From Halomarinibacterium sp041392205 (GTDB lineage Bacteria; Bacteroidota; Bacteroidia; Flavobacteriales; Flavobacteriaceae): a stretch of 64,000 nt of DNA. Of the stretch, positions 9,127 through 17,339 are shown piece by piece. Under the pieces are notes generated by a model. It was given only the letters and a program-made list of their open reading frames with translations, did no database searches and was not told where the DNA came from. Every line of letters starts with the position of its first letter. The stretch's first letter is position 1. Both the position numbers and the translations under genes were made by a program. The stretch covers positions 62,001 through 126,000 of the forward strand of contig JAWKMO010000008.1 in assembly GCA_041392205.1 (NCBI GenBank), in the 5' to 3' direction.

Positions 9127-9927
9127 ATGGTAGAAGAATTTATAAGTAACGAAAATCAAATTACCGATATCATACTTATCGCTATAGGTTTATTGATACT
9201 TATGTCTTTTGCCATAGTGTTATTTTTCTACTTCTCCCGAAAGAAAATCATCAAAACCGAACTCGAAAAAGCAGCCCTAGAAATTGAATATCAAAAGGAA
9301 TTATTGCAGAATACCATTGTCACCCAAGAAGAAGAGCGCAAACGCATTGCACAGGACTTACACGATGCCATCAGTTCAAAACTCAACGTGGTATCGCTCA
9401 ATGCTAACTTTTTAACAGATAGTGATATTACAGTTTCTGAAGCCCATAAAATTGGGGAGAGTATTTATAAGGTTACCGCTACCGTTTTAGAAAACTCCCG
9501 ACGAATTGCGCACGACTTGTTACCCCCCACACTGGAGAAATTTGGGTTACAAGCTGCCGTTGAAGAATTGTGCGAAGAAATTGCCGAAACGCAAAAGTTT
9601 CAATTAGAGGAAGCTGTGGATTATCCCGAAAATTTGCTTTCTTCTGCCAATGAATTGCATCTTTTCAGAATCCTTCAGGAGCTATTTAATAATAGCATCA
9701 AACATTCCGAAGCAACAAAAATTACGGTCACTTTACATACTGAAGAAAACCATGTATCTTTACGGTATTCCGATAACGGAAAAGGATTTGAGCTGTCCAA
9801 AGCCCGAAATGCCAAAGGCTTGGGAATGAGTGGTATTGAAAACAGAGCGATTTTAATGAATGCCACTTGTGAAATTGAATCCCGTCCCGGCAACGGAATA
9901 CAGGTAACCATAACAAGCCGTCCCTAG
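9127..9927 (+). CDS. Sensor histidine kinase, NarL/DegS (HisKA_3) class
   Basis: Single N-terminal membrane helix (about residues 13-35), a coiled-coil linker, then the HisKA_3 dimerisation/phosphoacceptor box EEERKRIAQDLHD with the phosphorylated His near residue 79. The HATPase domain follows, with ELFNNSIKHS (N box) and DNGKGFE (G1) and a GLGMSGI G2 box. There is no extracellular sensor domain, so it probably senses through the membrane helix or a partner. The response regulator gene begins immediately after its stop, so the pair is one operon. Confidence 0.93.
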   Translation: MVEEFISNENQITDIILIAIGLLILMSFAIVLFFYFSRKKIIKTELEKAALEIEYQKELLQNTIVTQEEERKRIAQDLHDAISSKLNVVSLNANFLTDSDITVSEAHKIGESIYKVTATVLENSRRIAHDLLPPTLEKFGLQAAVEELCEEIAETQKFQLEEAVDYPENLLSSANELHLFRILQELFNNSIKHSEATKITVTLHTEENHVSLRYSDNGKGFELSKARNAKGLGMSGIENRAILMNATCEIESRPGNGIQVTITSRP

Positions 9928-10596
9928 ATGAAAATTAAAGTAATACTTGCCGACGACGAAGAACTCTTTCGAGTAGGAATGTCTCATATCCTCTCCAAAG
10001 ATGAGGGGATTGAAATTATTTTTCAAGCTAGTAACGGAAAGGAATTAATCGAATTTCTATCTTCCACAACCGAGTTGCCAGATATCATTATTATGGATAT
10101 TAAAATGCCCGAATTAAATGGCGTAGAAGCAACTAAATCCATTCATATTAGTTATCCCGAAATTAGTATTATTGCCCTCACCACCTACAATACAAAACCC
10201 TTTATTCGAAATATGATTGATGTGGGTGCTTCGGCGTATTTAGTTAAAAATTCTCCATCTCAAAAAGTCTTGTATACTATAAAGCAGGTTTTTTACAATG
10301 GGTTTTATTATGATTCTTTAGTCATGGAAGCGGTAAAATCTTTAAAAAGTTCTGAAAAAATTGATACACGAACTTTTTTTGATGATGACTTTATCACACA
10401 AAGAGAAAAAGAAGTGTTAGAACTTATTTGTCATCAAAAAACTTCTCAGGAAATTGCCGAAAAATTATTTATTAGTAAGCGAACCGTCGAAGTACACCGT
10501 AAAAATTTATTAGAAAAAACAGGGGTTAAAAACCTGGCGGGTTTGGTCGTTTTTGCCATTAAGAACAATTTGGTCTCTTTGAGTATTATTGAATAA
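9928..10596 (+). CDS. LuxR/NarL-family response regulator
   Basis: N-terminal receiver domain with acidic pocket (ADDEE at residues 8-12), phosphoacceptor Asp in IIIMDIKMPELNG near residue 63 and the switch Lys in YLVKNS near residue 108. C-terminal GerE-type HTH around residues 155-215 (TQREKEVLELICHQ, ISKRTVEVHRKNLLEKTGVKN). It starts directly behind the histidine kinase stop codon and is its cognate partner. Target genes are unknown. Confidence 0.94.
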   Translation: MKIKVILADDEELFRVGMSHILSKDEGIEIIFQASNGKELIEFLSSTTELPDIIIMDIKMPELNGVEATKSIHISYPEISIIALTTYNTKPFIRNMIDVGASAYLVKNSPSQKVLYTIKQVFYNGFYYDSLVMEAVKSLKSSEKIDTRTFFDDDFITQREKEVLELICHQKTSQEIAEKLFISKRTVEVHRKNLLEKTGVKNLAGLVVFAIKNNLVSLSIIE

Positions 10597-10649
10597 TTTT
10601 TGTTATTTTCACATAATAACTCCCACACGTTTACAAAAACTACAAAGCT

Positions 10650-12191
10650 ATGCTCACAAAAGTGTATGGGAGTGCTGTGTTTGGTGTGGAAGCCACCACT
10701 ATTACCGTAGAAGTCAATACCGATATTGGGGTTGGCTACCATTTGGTAGGCTTACCAGACAATGCCATAAAAGAAAGTAATTACCGTATTGCGGCAGCCC
10801 TTCAGAATAACGGATACAAAATCCCCGGAAAGAAAATTACCCTAAATATGGCACCTGCCGATATGCGTAAAGAGGGTTCGGCTTATGATCTTACATTAGC
10901 CTTAGGAATATTGATTTCCTCTGAACAAATTTTGGAACAACACCTATTAAGCGATTATATTATTATGGGCGAATTGTCTTTGGATGGTTCGCTACAACCC
11001 ATTCGAGGGGCACTACCTATTGCTATAAATGCAAAGAAGGAAGGTTTTAAAGGTTTTATCCTGCCAAAACAAAATGCCAAAGAAGCTGCTATTGTGGAAG
11101 GCTTGCATGTGTATGGCGTAGCATCTATCAAGGAAGTTATCGATTTTTTTAATGAAGGACTACCCTTAGAAGAAATGGTGGTAGATATGAAAGCCGAATT
11201 TTACGAGCACCTCGAAAATCCGGAATTCGATTTTAGTGATGTAAAAGGGCAAGAGTCCATAAAACGCTGTATGGAAATTGCCGCTGCAGGAGGACATAAT
11301 ATTATTCTCATTGGGCCTCCTGGAAGCGGAAAGACGATGCTGGCCAAACGACTCCCCAGTATTTTACCTCCCCTCACCTTGACTGAAGCATTGGAAACCA
11401 CCAAAATCCATAGTGTGGCAGGACGCACCCTCGAAAAAGGAGGCATTATGACAAGTCGCCCGTTTCGAAGTCCGCATCACACCATTAGTGATGTTGCCCT
11501 CGTAGGGGGAGGCCAATACCCGCAACCAGGGGAAATATCCTTGGCACACAACGGGGTGTTGTTTCTGGACGAACTCCCCGAGTTTAAGCGCAGTGTGTTG
11601 GAAGTCATGCGCCAACCGTTGGAAGACCGGGATGTCACTATTTCTAGAGCGCGATTTACCGTCACCTATCCCGCTAGTTTTATGTTGGTAGCCAGCATGA
11701 ATCCCAGTCCGGGAGGCTATTTTAACGATCCTAACGCTCCCGTCACCTCTTCCCCTGCAGAAATGCAACGCTATTTAAGTAAGATTTCAGGACCGTTGTT
11801 AGATCGAATAGATATTCATATTGAAGTAACCCCTGTACCTTTTGAAAAATTGAGTGACACCCGAAAAGGAGAGCAAAGTATTTTGATACGGGAACGGGTG
11901 ACCAAAGCTCGTGAACTTCAGTCGAAACGTTTTGAAGAATTTGAAAACATCCACTACAACGCCCAAATGGGCGTGAAGCAAATTCGAAAATTTTGTGAGT
12001 TGGACGAAGCGTCTTTAGCCTTATTAAAAAATGCCATGGAGCGCCTTAACCTCTCCGCAAGAGCCTACGACCGCATATTAAAAGTGGCCCGCACCATTGC
12101 CGATTTGGAGGCTTCAGACCCTATTAAAGGGAATCATATTTCCGAAGCCATTCAATACCGGAGCCTGGATCGAGAGGGATGGTTGGGGTAA
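10650..12191 (+). CDS. YifB/ComM family Mg-chelatase-like AAA+ ATPase
   Basis: 513 residues, the usual length of this family. N-terminal Lon-like ChlI domain (residues ~20-140), central AAA+ module with Walker A GPPGSGKTM near residue 222 and Walker B LFLDELPEF near 306, and a C-terminal Mg-chelatase C domain. ComM of naturally competent bacteria is a branch-migration helicase acting on incoming DNA; in Flavobacteriaceae the protein is very common and its role is inferred from homology. It is a stand-alone gene. Confidence 0.92.
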   Translation: MLTKVYGSAVFGVEATTITVEVNTDIGVGYHLVGLPDNAIKESNYRIAAALQNNGYKIPGKKITLNMAPADMRKEGSAYDLTLALGILISSEQILEQHLLSDYIIMGELSLDGSLQPIRGALPIAINAKKEGFKGFILPKQNAKEAAIVEGLHVYGVASIKEVIDFFNEGLPLEEMVVDMKAEFYEHLENPEFDFSDVKGQESIKRCMEIAAAGGHNIILIGPPGSGKTMLAKRLPSILPPLTLTEALETTKIHSVAGRTLEKGGIMTSRPFRSPHHTISDVALVGGGQYPQPGEISLAHNGVLFLDELPEFKRSVLEVMRQPLEDRDVTISRARFTVTYPASFMLVASMNPSPGGYFNDPNAPVTSSPAEMQRYLSKISGPLLDRIDIHIEVTPVPFEKLSDTRKGEQSILIRERVTKARELQSKRFEEFENIHYNAQMGVKQIRKFCELDEASLALLKNAMERLNLSARAYDRILKVARTIADLEASDPIKGNHISEAIQYRSLDREGWLG

Positions 12192-12275
12192 AACACATTC
12201 ATTTAACACTATTTTAAGGACAGATACGTTTTAGGCTTAGTATATTTAGCAACCAAATTCTAACAATCAAAAAAA

Positions 12276-15137
12276 ATGTATTCAAAACACTTTCAAAAAT
12301 TCCTCTTCTTTTTATTGGGAGGACTTCTCTTTGTGGCTTGTAAGAAGGGTGATACAGCTCCCGAAGAAACTGCAAAACTGTCTATCGATTTTGAAAAATA
12401 TGAATTAGCCAATGGGCTGGATATTGTATTGCATCAAGACAAAAGCGACCCTATTGTTTCTCTTGCCATCCAATATGGCGTAGGCTCCAATCGTGAAAAA
12501 ACAGGTCGTACGGGTTTTGCCCACTTGTTTGAACATATGTTGTTTCAGGAATCTGAAAATGTAGGGCAAGATCAATTCTTCAAAAAAATACAAGATGCTG
12601 GGGGTACTTTAAATGGAGGTACTTGGAAAGACGGTACCATTTATTATGAAGTAGTCCCCAAAAATGCTTTGGAAATGATTATGTGGTTAGAAAGTGACCG
12701 CATGGGATATTTAATCAATACCGTAACCGAATCGGCTTTTTACAATCAGCAGGAAGTAGTTCAAAATGAAAAAAGACAACGGGTAGACAATAACCCTTAC
12801 GGACACACCAATTGGGTGTTGGACAAAAACATTTATCCCGAAGGCCATCCTTACAATTGGCAGGTAATTGGTGAATTAGTCGATTTGCAAAACGCAACGG
12901 TGGAGGATGTGAAAGAATTTTACGATCGTTTTTACGGACCAAATAATGCAACTTTAGTATTAGCAGGTGATTTTGAAACTGAAGAAGCTAAAGCCATGAT
13001 TGAAAAATATTTTGGCGAAATTAAAAGACGCCAGGAAGTAGCGCCGTTAGAACCACAACCTGTTACTATTGCTGAAACCAAGCGTTTTTATCATGAAGAC
13101 AACTTTGCACAGGCACCCCAATTAAATATGGTGTGGCCTACTGTTGAACAATATACAGACGATGCGTATGCCTTGGATTTCCTTGCTGAAATTCTTTCCA
13201 GTGGAAAAAAAGCCCCCATGTATAAAGTGCTTGTAAAAGAAAAAGAATTGACCTCACGTACTTCAGCCTATAACAATAGTCAGCAAATTGCTGGTGAATT
13301 TCACATTCGTATTACAGCAAACGATGGGGTAGATTTGGATAATGTAGAAGCTGCTATTTTTGAATCTTTTGCTCTTTTTGAAAAAGAGGGGGTAACCGAC
13401 CGTGATGTGGAGCGCATAAAAGCAGGACTTGAAACGCAATTTTATAACGGAATTAGCAGTGTCTTAGGAAAATCCTTTCAGCTTTGCCAATACAACGTAT
13501 TTGCCGGAGATCCCGGTTTTATTGAACAAGATATTGAAAACATTAAAAAAGTAACAAAAGAAGATGTACTACGTGTGTACAATACCTACATTAAAGACAA
13601 GCCCTTTGTGATGACCAGTTTTGTACCAAAAGGACAAATGACCCTGATTGCTGAAAATTCTGAAAAAGCACCTGTGGTGGAAGAAGAAATTAAAGAAAAC
13701 GTTGAAAAACTAATAGAAGATAAACAAGAGGAAATTGCAAAAACCCCTTCCAATTTTGATCGTTCGGTAGAACCTGCCCAAGGTCCGGCGCCAGCATTAA
13801 ATATTCCAACCAGCTGGAATGCTGAATTGACTAACGGAATGAAAGTCTATGGTATTGAACAAAATGAAATCCCAACGGTAAACTTCAGCTTGGTGATAGA
13901 TGGTGGACATTTACTCGACGATAAAAATAAAAATGGCGTTGCCAACCTAATGACGGACATTATGATGGAAGGCACGGCAACCAAAACACCAGAACAGTTG
14001 GAAGAAGAAATTGAAATGTTAGGAGCCAGCATTAATATGTACACCACCAATGAGTCTATTGTAGTACAAGGTAATACCTTAACCCGTAATTTCGATAAAA
14101 CCATGGATTTGGTGAAGGAAATCCTATTGGAGCCTCGTTGGGATGAAGAAGAGTTTGCGCGTATTAAAACGGCCACTATTAACCAGATAAAACGTTCTGC
14201 AGCAGACCCAAATACGGTAGCAAGTAATGTTTATAATAAATTACTTTATGGCGAAGACCATATTTTCAGTTATCCAACTATTGGCACCGAAGAATCGGTA
14301 ACAGCAATAACCATAGACGATTTAAAAGCATTTTATAATAACTTTTTCTCTCCGTCAATATCAAAATTCCATATTGTAGGAAAAATCAATAAAGAGAATG
14401 CACTCGCTAATTTAAAAGGAATTGAAGATGGCTGGGCTGCCAAGGAAGTCACCATTCCAGAATATCCTATTGCTAACAATAGAGACAAAGCTTCCTTGTA
14501 TTTTGTAGATATTCCTAATGCAAAACAATCGGTGATCAATATTGGTTACGTGGGACTTTCCCGAAATGATAAAGATTTTTATCCTGCCGAAGTGATGAAT
14601 TACAAACTGGGAGGGTCTTTTAGTGGAAATGTAAACTTAATTCTTCGTGAAGAAAAAGGATATACCTATGGTGCCCGAACGGGTTTTAGCGGAGGAAAAG
14701 TACCCGGAACCTTTACAGCCTCCTCTAGTGTGCGTACCAACACCACAGGAGAATCGGTAGCGATTTTTAAAGAAGAAATTGCGAAATACAAAGAAGGAAT
14801 TAGTGAAGAAGATTTAAACTTCACTAAAAATGCCTTGATCAAATCCAACGCACGCCGATTTGAAACCCAATTCTCATTATTGGGCATGCTACAAGAACGC
14901 AGTAATTATAACCTTCCTGCCAACTATATTGCAGATGAAGAAGCGGTGATTAAAAATATGACCTTAGAGCAGCACAAAGCCTTAGCCAATAAGTATCTAG
15001 ACGAGTCTAAAATGGCGTATTTGGTAGTGGGGGATGCGACTACCCAATACCCACAGTTTAAAAAGATGGGCTTTGATGAAGTGATGCTAGTAGATAAAAA
15101 TGGCGAAGAAATAAAAATGGAAGATGTGAAGCAATAA
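12276..15137 (+). CDS. M16-family zinc metallopeptidase lipoprotein, two peptidase units
   Basis: A lipoprotein signal ends at LFVACKK (Cys about residue 22). The first unit carries the inverted zinc motif HLFEHMLF near residue 83, with the downstream Glu in the helix at about residue 160. The second unit (from about residue 505) has the fold hallmarks (DGGHLLDDKNKNGVANL, TYGARTGFSG) but lacks HxxEH, as is usual for the structural half of pitrilysin/processing-peptidase proteins fused in one chain. A Glu/Lys-rich linker near residues 470-500 joins them. Probably a periplasmic or outer-membrane-associated oligopeptidase. Ends at a shared terminator. Confidence 0.92.
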   Translation: MYSKHFQKFLFFLLGGLLFVACKKGDTAPEETAKLSIDFEKYELANGLDIVLHQDKSDPIVSLAIQYGVGSNREKTGRTGFAHLFEHMLFQESENVGQDQFFKKIQDAGGTLNGGTWKDGTIYYEVVPKNALEMIMWLESDRMGYLINTVTESAFYNQQEVVQNEKRQRVDNNPYGHTNWVLDKNIYPEGHPYNWQVIGELVDLQNATVEDVKEFYDRFYGPNNATLVLAGDFETEEAKAMIEKYFGEIKRRQEVAPLEPQPVTIAETKRFYHEDNFAQAPQLNMVWPTVEQYTDDAYALDFLAEILSSGKKAPMYKVLVKEKELTSRTSAYNNSQQIAGEFHIRITANDGVDLDNVEAAIFESFALFEKEGVTDRDVERIKAGLETQFYNGISSVLGKSFQLCQYNVFAGDPGFIEQDIENIKKVTKEDVLRVYNTYIKDKPFVMTSFVPKGQMTLIAENSEKAPVVEEEIKENVEKLIEDKQEEIAKTPSNFDRSVEPAQGPAPALNIPTSWNAELTNGMKVYGIEQNEIPTVNFSLVIDGGHLLDDKNKNGVANLMTDIMMEGTATKTPEQLEEEIEMLGASINMYTTNESIVVQGNTLTRNFDKTMDLVKEILLEPRWDEEEFARIKTATINQIKRSAADPNTVASNVYNKLLYGEDHIFSYPTIGTEESVTAITIDDLKAFYNNFFSPSISKFHIVGKINKENALANLKGIEDGWAAKEVTIPEYPIANNRDKASLYFVDIPNAKQSVINIGYVGLSRNDKDFYPAEVMNYKLGGSFSGNVNLILREEKGYTYGARTGFSGGKVPGTFTASSSVRTNTTGESVAIFKEEIAKYKEGISEEDLNFTKNALIKSNARRFETQFSLLGMLQERSNYNLPANYIADEEAVIKNMTLEQHKALANKYLDESKMAYLVVGDATTQYPQFKKMGFDEVMLVDKNGEEIKMEDVKQ

Positions 15138-15154
15138 TTAATTTTTCAAAATTG

Positions 15155-15186
15155 AAAAAGGGATACCGAAAGGTGTCCCTTTTTTT
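15155..15186 (+). terminator. Bidirectional terminator between the M16 gene and the eCIS locus
   Basis: Eight-base-pair stem GGGATACC/GGTGTCCC (one G-T pair) with a GAAA loop, flanked by A5 on the left and T7 on the right. It can stop transcription of the M16 gene on + and of the eCIS operon on -, whose last stop codon is at 15192. Confidence 0.8.
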
Positions 15187-15191
15187 GTCTT

Positions 15192-16517
15192 TTAAAAAAT
15201 CCGATCCTCTTTTAAATACTCCCTTTTAATTCCTTCCATCAATAAAATACGGGTGAGGACATTACTTTTTTGATGTAGTACCTGTAAACTGCAATACTGG
15301 ATAATGTTCACAATGTTAGAACCTGTTAAATCGTACTTTCGAGCAATGGAGTCTAAATCAATATCGTCACTAAATTGTAATTGTTCCGGTTTGTTTTTTA
15401 ACCAAATTTCCTTGCGTTCCTTTTCGCCGGGCAGTTCAAAAGAGCAGAGGGATTGAAATCTTCGGGTAAAGGCTTCGTCTATATTGTCTTTAAAGTTGGA
15501 GGCCAAAATCACCAATCCGGGGTGCGACTCCACCCGTTGCAGTAAATACGAAACTTCTTGGTTGGCATATTTATCGTGCGCATCACGTACATTGGTTCGC
15601 TTCCCAAAAATGGCATCGGCTTCATCAAAAAACAGAATCCAATCTTTATTGGCGGCACGGTCAAACAAATTGGAGAGATGCTTTTCGGTTTCCCCAATGT
15701 ATTTAGAAACTACGGTAGAGAGGTCAATGCGGTACACAGGTTTTTCAGTGTATTTTCCCAAAAGACTTGCTGTAAGCGTTTTTCCCGTTCCTGGTGGCCC
15801 GTAAAACAACGCACGATAACCTGCTTTGAGGCGATGTTTCATATTCCAATCTTCCATTAAGGTTTTATAGTGTTGAAGCCAAATTTCGAGCTCTTTTATG
15901 TGTTGTTTGGTTTTTTCATTTAATACTAAATCATCCCAAGTAAGTGGCGTTTCCAATTTTTCAGCAGGGAAGTCGGTACTTAGCCTTGGTGGAGGCACAA
16001 TCCCTGTAGTTAGTAAATGAACGGTATCATTAAACAATACTAATTTTCCGCTCATTAAGGGTTCACCATCGGGAACTTTGTCGATGTATAAAATTTCTTT
16101 TTTATAGAAAATATGTTCTTCATTAAACAGTTGAATACAGTTAATTCGTTCACTTAAATTACTTCCGCCTAATAAAAACTGAACGGTTTCTCCCGTGGGT
16201 AAAATGCCTCGGTGGTTTTTCCCTTTTACACCGCCAAAAACCGGGAAATCGGTACCATTGGGAAATTCATCCGCAACTACATCCAATAAAAAATCGGGTA
16301 GTAAATGGGGTACCAAAGCCAATAAAAGCACCACACTTTCTTCTTTTGATAGTTGGTGGTCTTTTATAAATGTTGCCGGTAGTGAATTTCCTAAATTTTC
16401 TTCTGAAAGGGTTGGGCAATCCTCACTAAAAGAACCTTCTATATGTTGAATTCGCCATGAAATAACCTCTCGTAAATACGAAAAAACAAGTGAAATATCT
16501 TGATGCAATGTTTCCAT
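15192..16517 (-). CDS. eCIS AAA+ ATPase (Pvc15/Afp15-like)
   Basis: Classical AAA+ protein: Walker A GPPGTGKT near residue 238, Walker B ILFFDEADAIFGKR near 292, and an arginine-finger segment (FTRRFQ) near 350. The N-terminal 190 residues are a family-specific domain. Such an ATPase is a near-universal eCIS component and is needed for assembly or cargo loading, but is not part of the finished particle. It is the last gene of the locus, one base after the muramidase gene (read in transcription order). Confidence 0.92.
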   Translation of the reverse strand: METLHQDISLVFSYLREVISWRIQHIEGSFSEDCPTLSEENLGNSLPATFIKDHQLSKEESVVLLLALVPHLLPDFLLDVVADEFPNGTDFPVFGGVKGKNHRGILPTGETVQFLLGGSNLSERINCIQLFNEEHIFYKKEILYIDKVPDGEPLMSGKLVLFNDTVHLLTTGIVPPPRLSTDFPAEKLETPLTWDDLVLNEKTKQHIKELEIWLQHYKTLMEDWNMKHRLKAGYRALFYGPPGTGKTLTASLLGKYTEKPVYRIDLSTVVSKYIGETEKHLSNLFDRAANKDWILFFDEADAIFGKRTNVRDAHDKYANQEVSYLLQRVESHPGLVILASNFKDNIDEAFTRRFQSLCSFELPGEKERKEIWLKNKPEQLQFSDDIDLDSIARKYDLTGSNIVNIIQYCSLQVLHQKSNVLTRILLMEGIKREYLKEDRIF

Positions 16518-17339
16518 TTATTTATATTTATTGTACGCCGATTGAAGTTTTGTATCGTATTTATTTTGCTTGTACCCTGCACCGTTATAGCCTTTGGCAA
16601 AAGCTTCCCAATTTTTGGATTGTAAGTGTTTTAAAAGGTTGTTGGCTTCACAAAATTTTCCGAAAGCCTCCAAATGGGCTTTTTCGTGTGTGTACATATG
16701 AGCCACAAAACTGTCTACGCTAGGATAGCCCAACGCTTGCCAGTGGAAACCCATAATTTGAAAAGAGCCATAGGACGCCGACTCATAAGCGGCATCGTGC
16801 ACACGATCGTCATCACTTAATCCTGCTGCTTTTTCGAGACGGTCGTACTCTTGTTTTCCACCTTCATAAAAAGTTTTTACCCATTGGGAATACAGTATAT
16901 TTTTACTTCTATCTGAAACAAAATCGGTTGGATTGATTCCTTTATTTTTTAGTTGTTTCCAGAAAATATGCCCTTCAAATAAAATACGGGGTCTGCCATC
17001 CAATAAAAACCCTTTTCCACTACTTTCCACCTCATTTACCGCCTTTACGGCAGCCAATTCCAAATGAAATTTGGTGGCAAAATCCTGCAAATCTTTTTCA
17101 GAAAGAAATTTGTCATTAAACAATGTGAGTTGTTGTTGTTTTTCATATAACTTGGCCCATGTTTTAGGACCTACGACACCATCTACTACCAAATTATTTT
17201 TCAACTGAAAATCCTTTACTGCAGTATCAGTATCTTTTCCAAAGTAATTTGAGACAACTATCTCATAGCCCAAGCTAAGCAGTAATTCTTCTAAGGTATA
17301 GACTTCGTTTCCAGTAACTTTATATTTTAATGTCTTCAT
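16518..17339 (-). CDS. N-acetylmuramidase with N-terminal peptidoglycan-binding domain
   Basis: Residues ~8-70 form a PG_binding_1-type domain (GKDTDTAVKDFQ, VDGVVGPKTW). Residues ~95-270 match the N-acetylmuramidase family (DUF3380): VNEVESSG near residue 101 holds the likely catalytic Glu, followed by ILFEGHIFWKQL and SYGSFQIMGFHW. No signal peptide, so it needs either the particle or lysis to reach the wall. Lying between the patatin-like gene and the ATPase, it could free particles by host lysis or could be a wall-cutting component. Its start overlaps the upstream gene's stop by four bases (ATGA), showing coupling. Confidence 0.88.
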   Translation of the reverse strand: MKTLKYKVTGNEVYTLEELLLSLGYEIVVSNYFGKDTDTAVKDFQLKNNLVVDGVVGPKTWAKLYEKQQQLTLFNDKFLSEKDLQDFATKFHLELAAVKAVNEVESSGKGFLLDGRPRILFEGHIFWKQLKNKGINPTDFVSDRSKNILYSQWVKTFYEGGKQEYDRLEKAAGLSDDDRVHDAAYESASYGSFQIMGFHWQALGYPSVDSFVAHMYTHEKAHLEAFGKFCEANNLLKHLQSKNWEAFAKGYNGAGYKQNKYDTKLQSAYNKYK

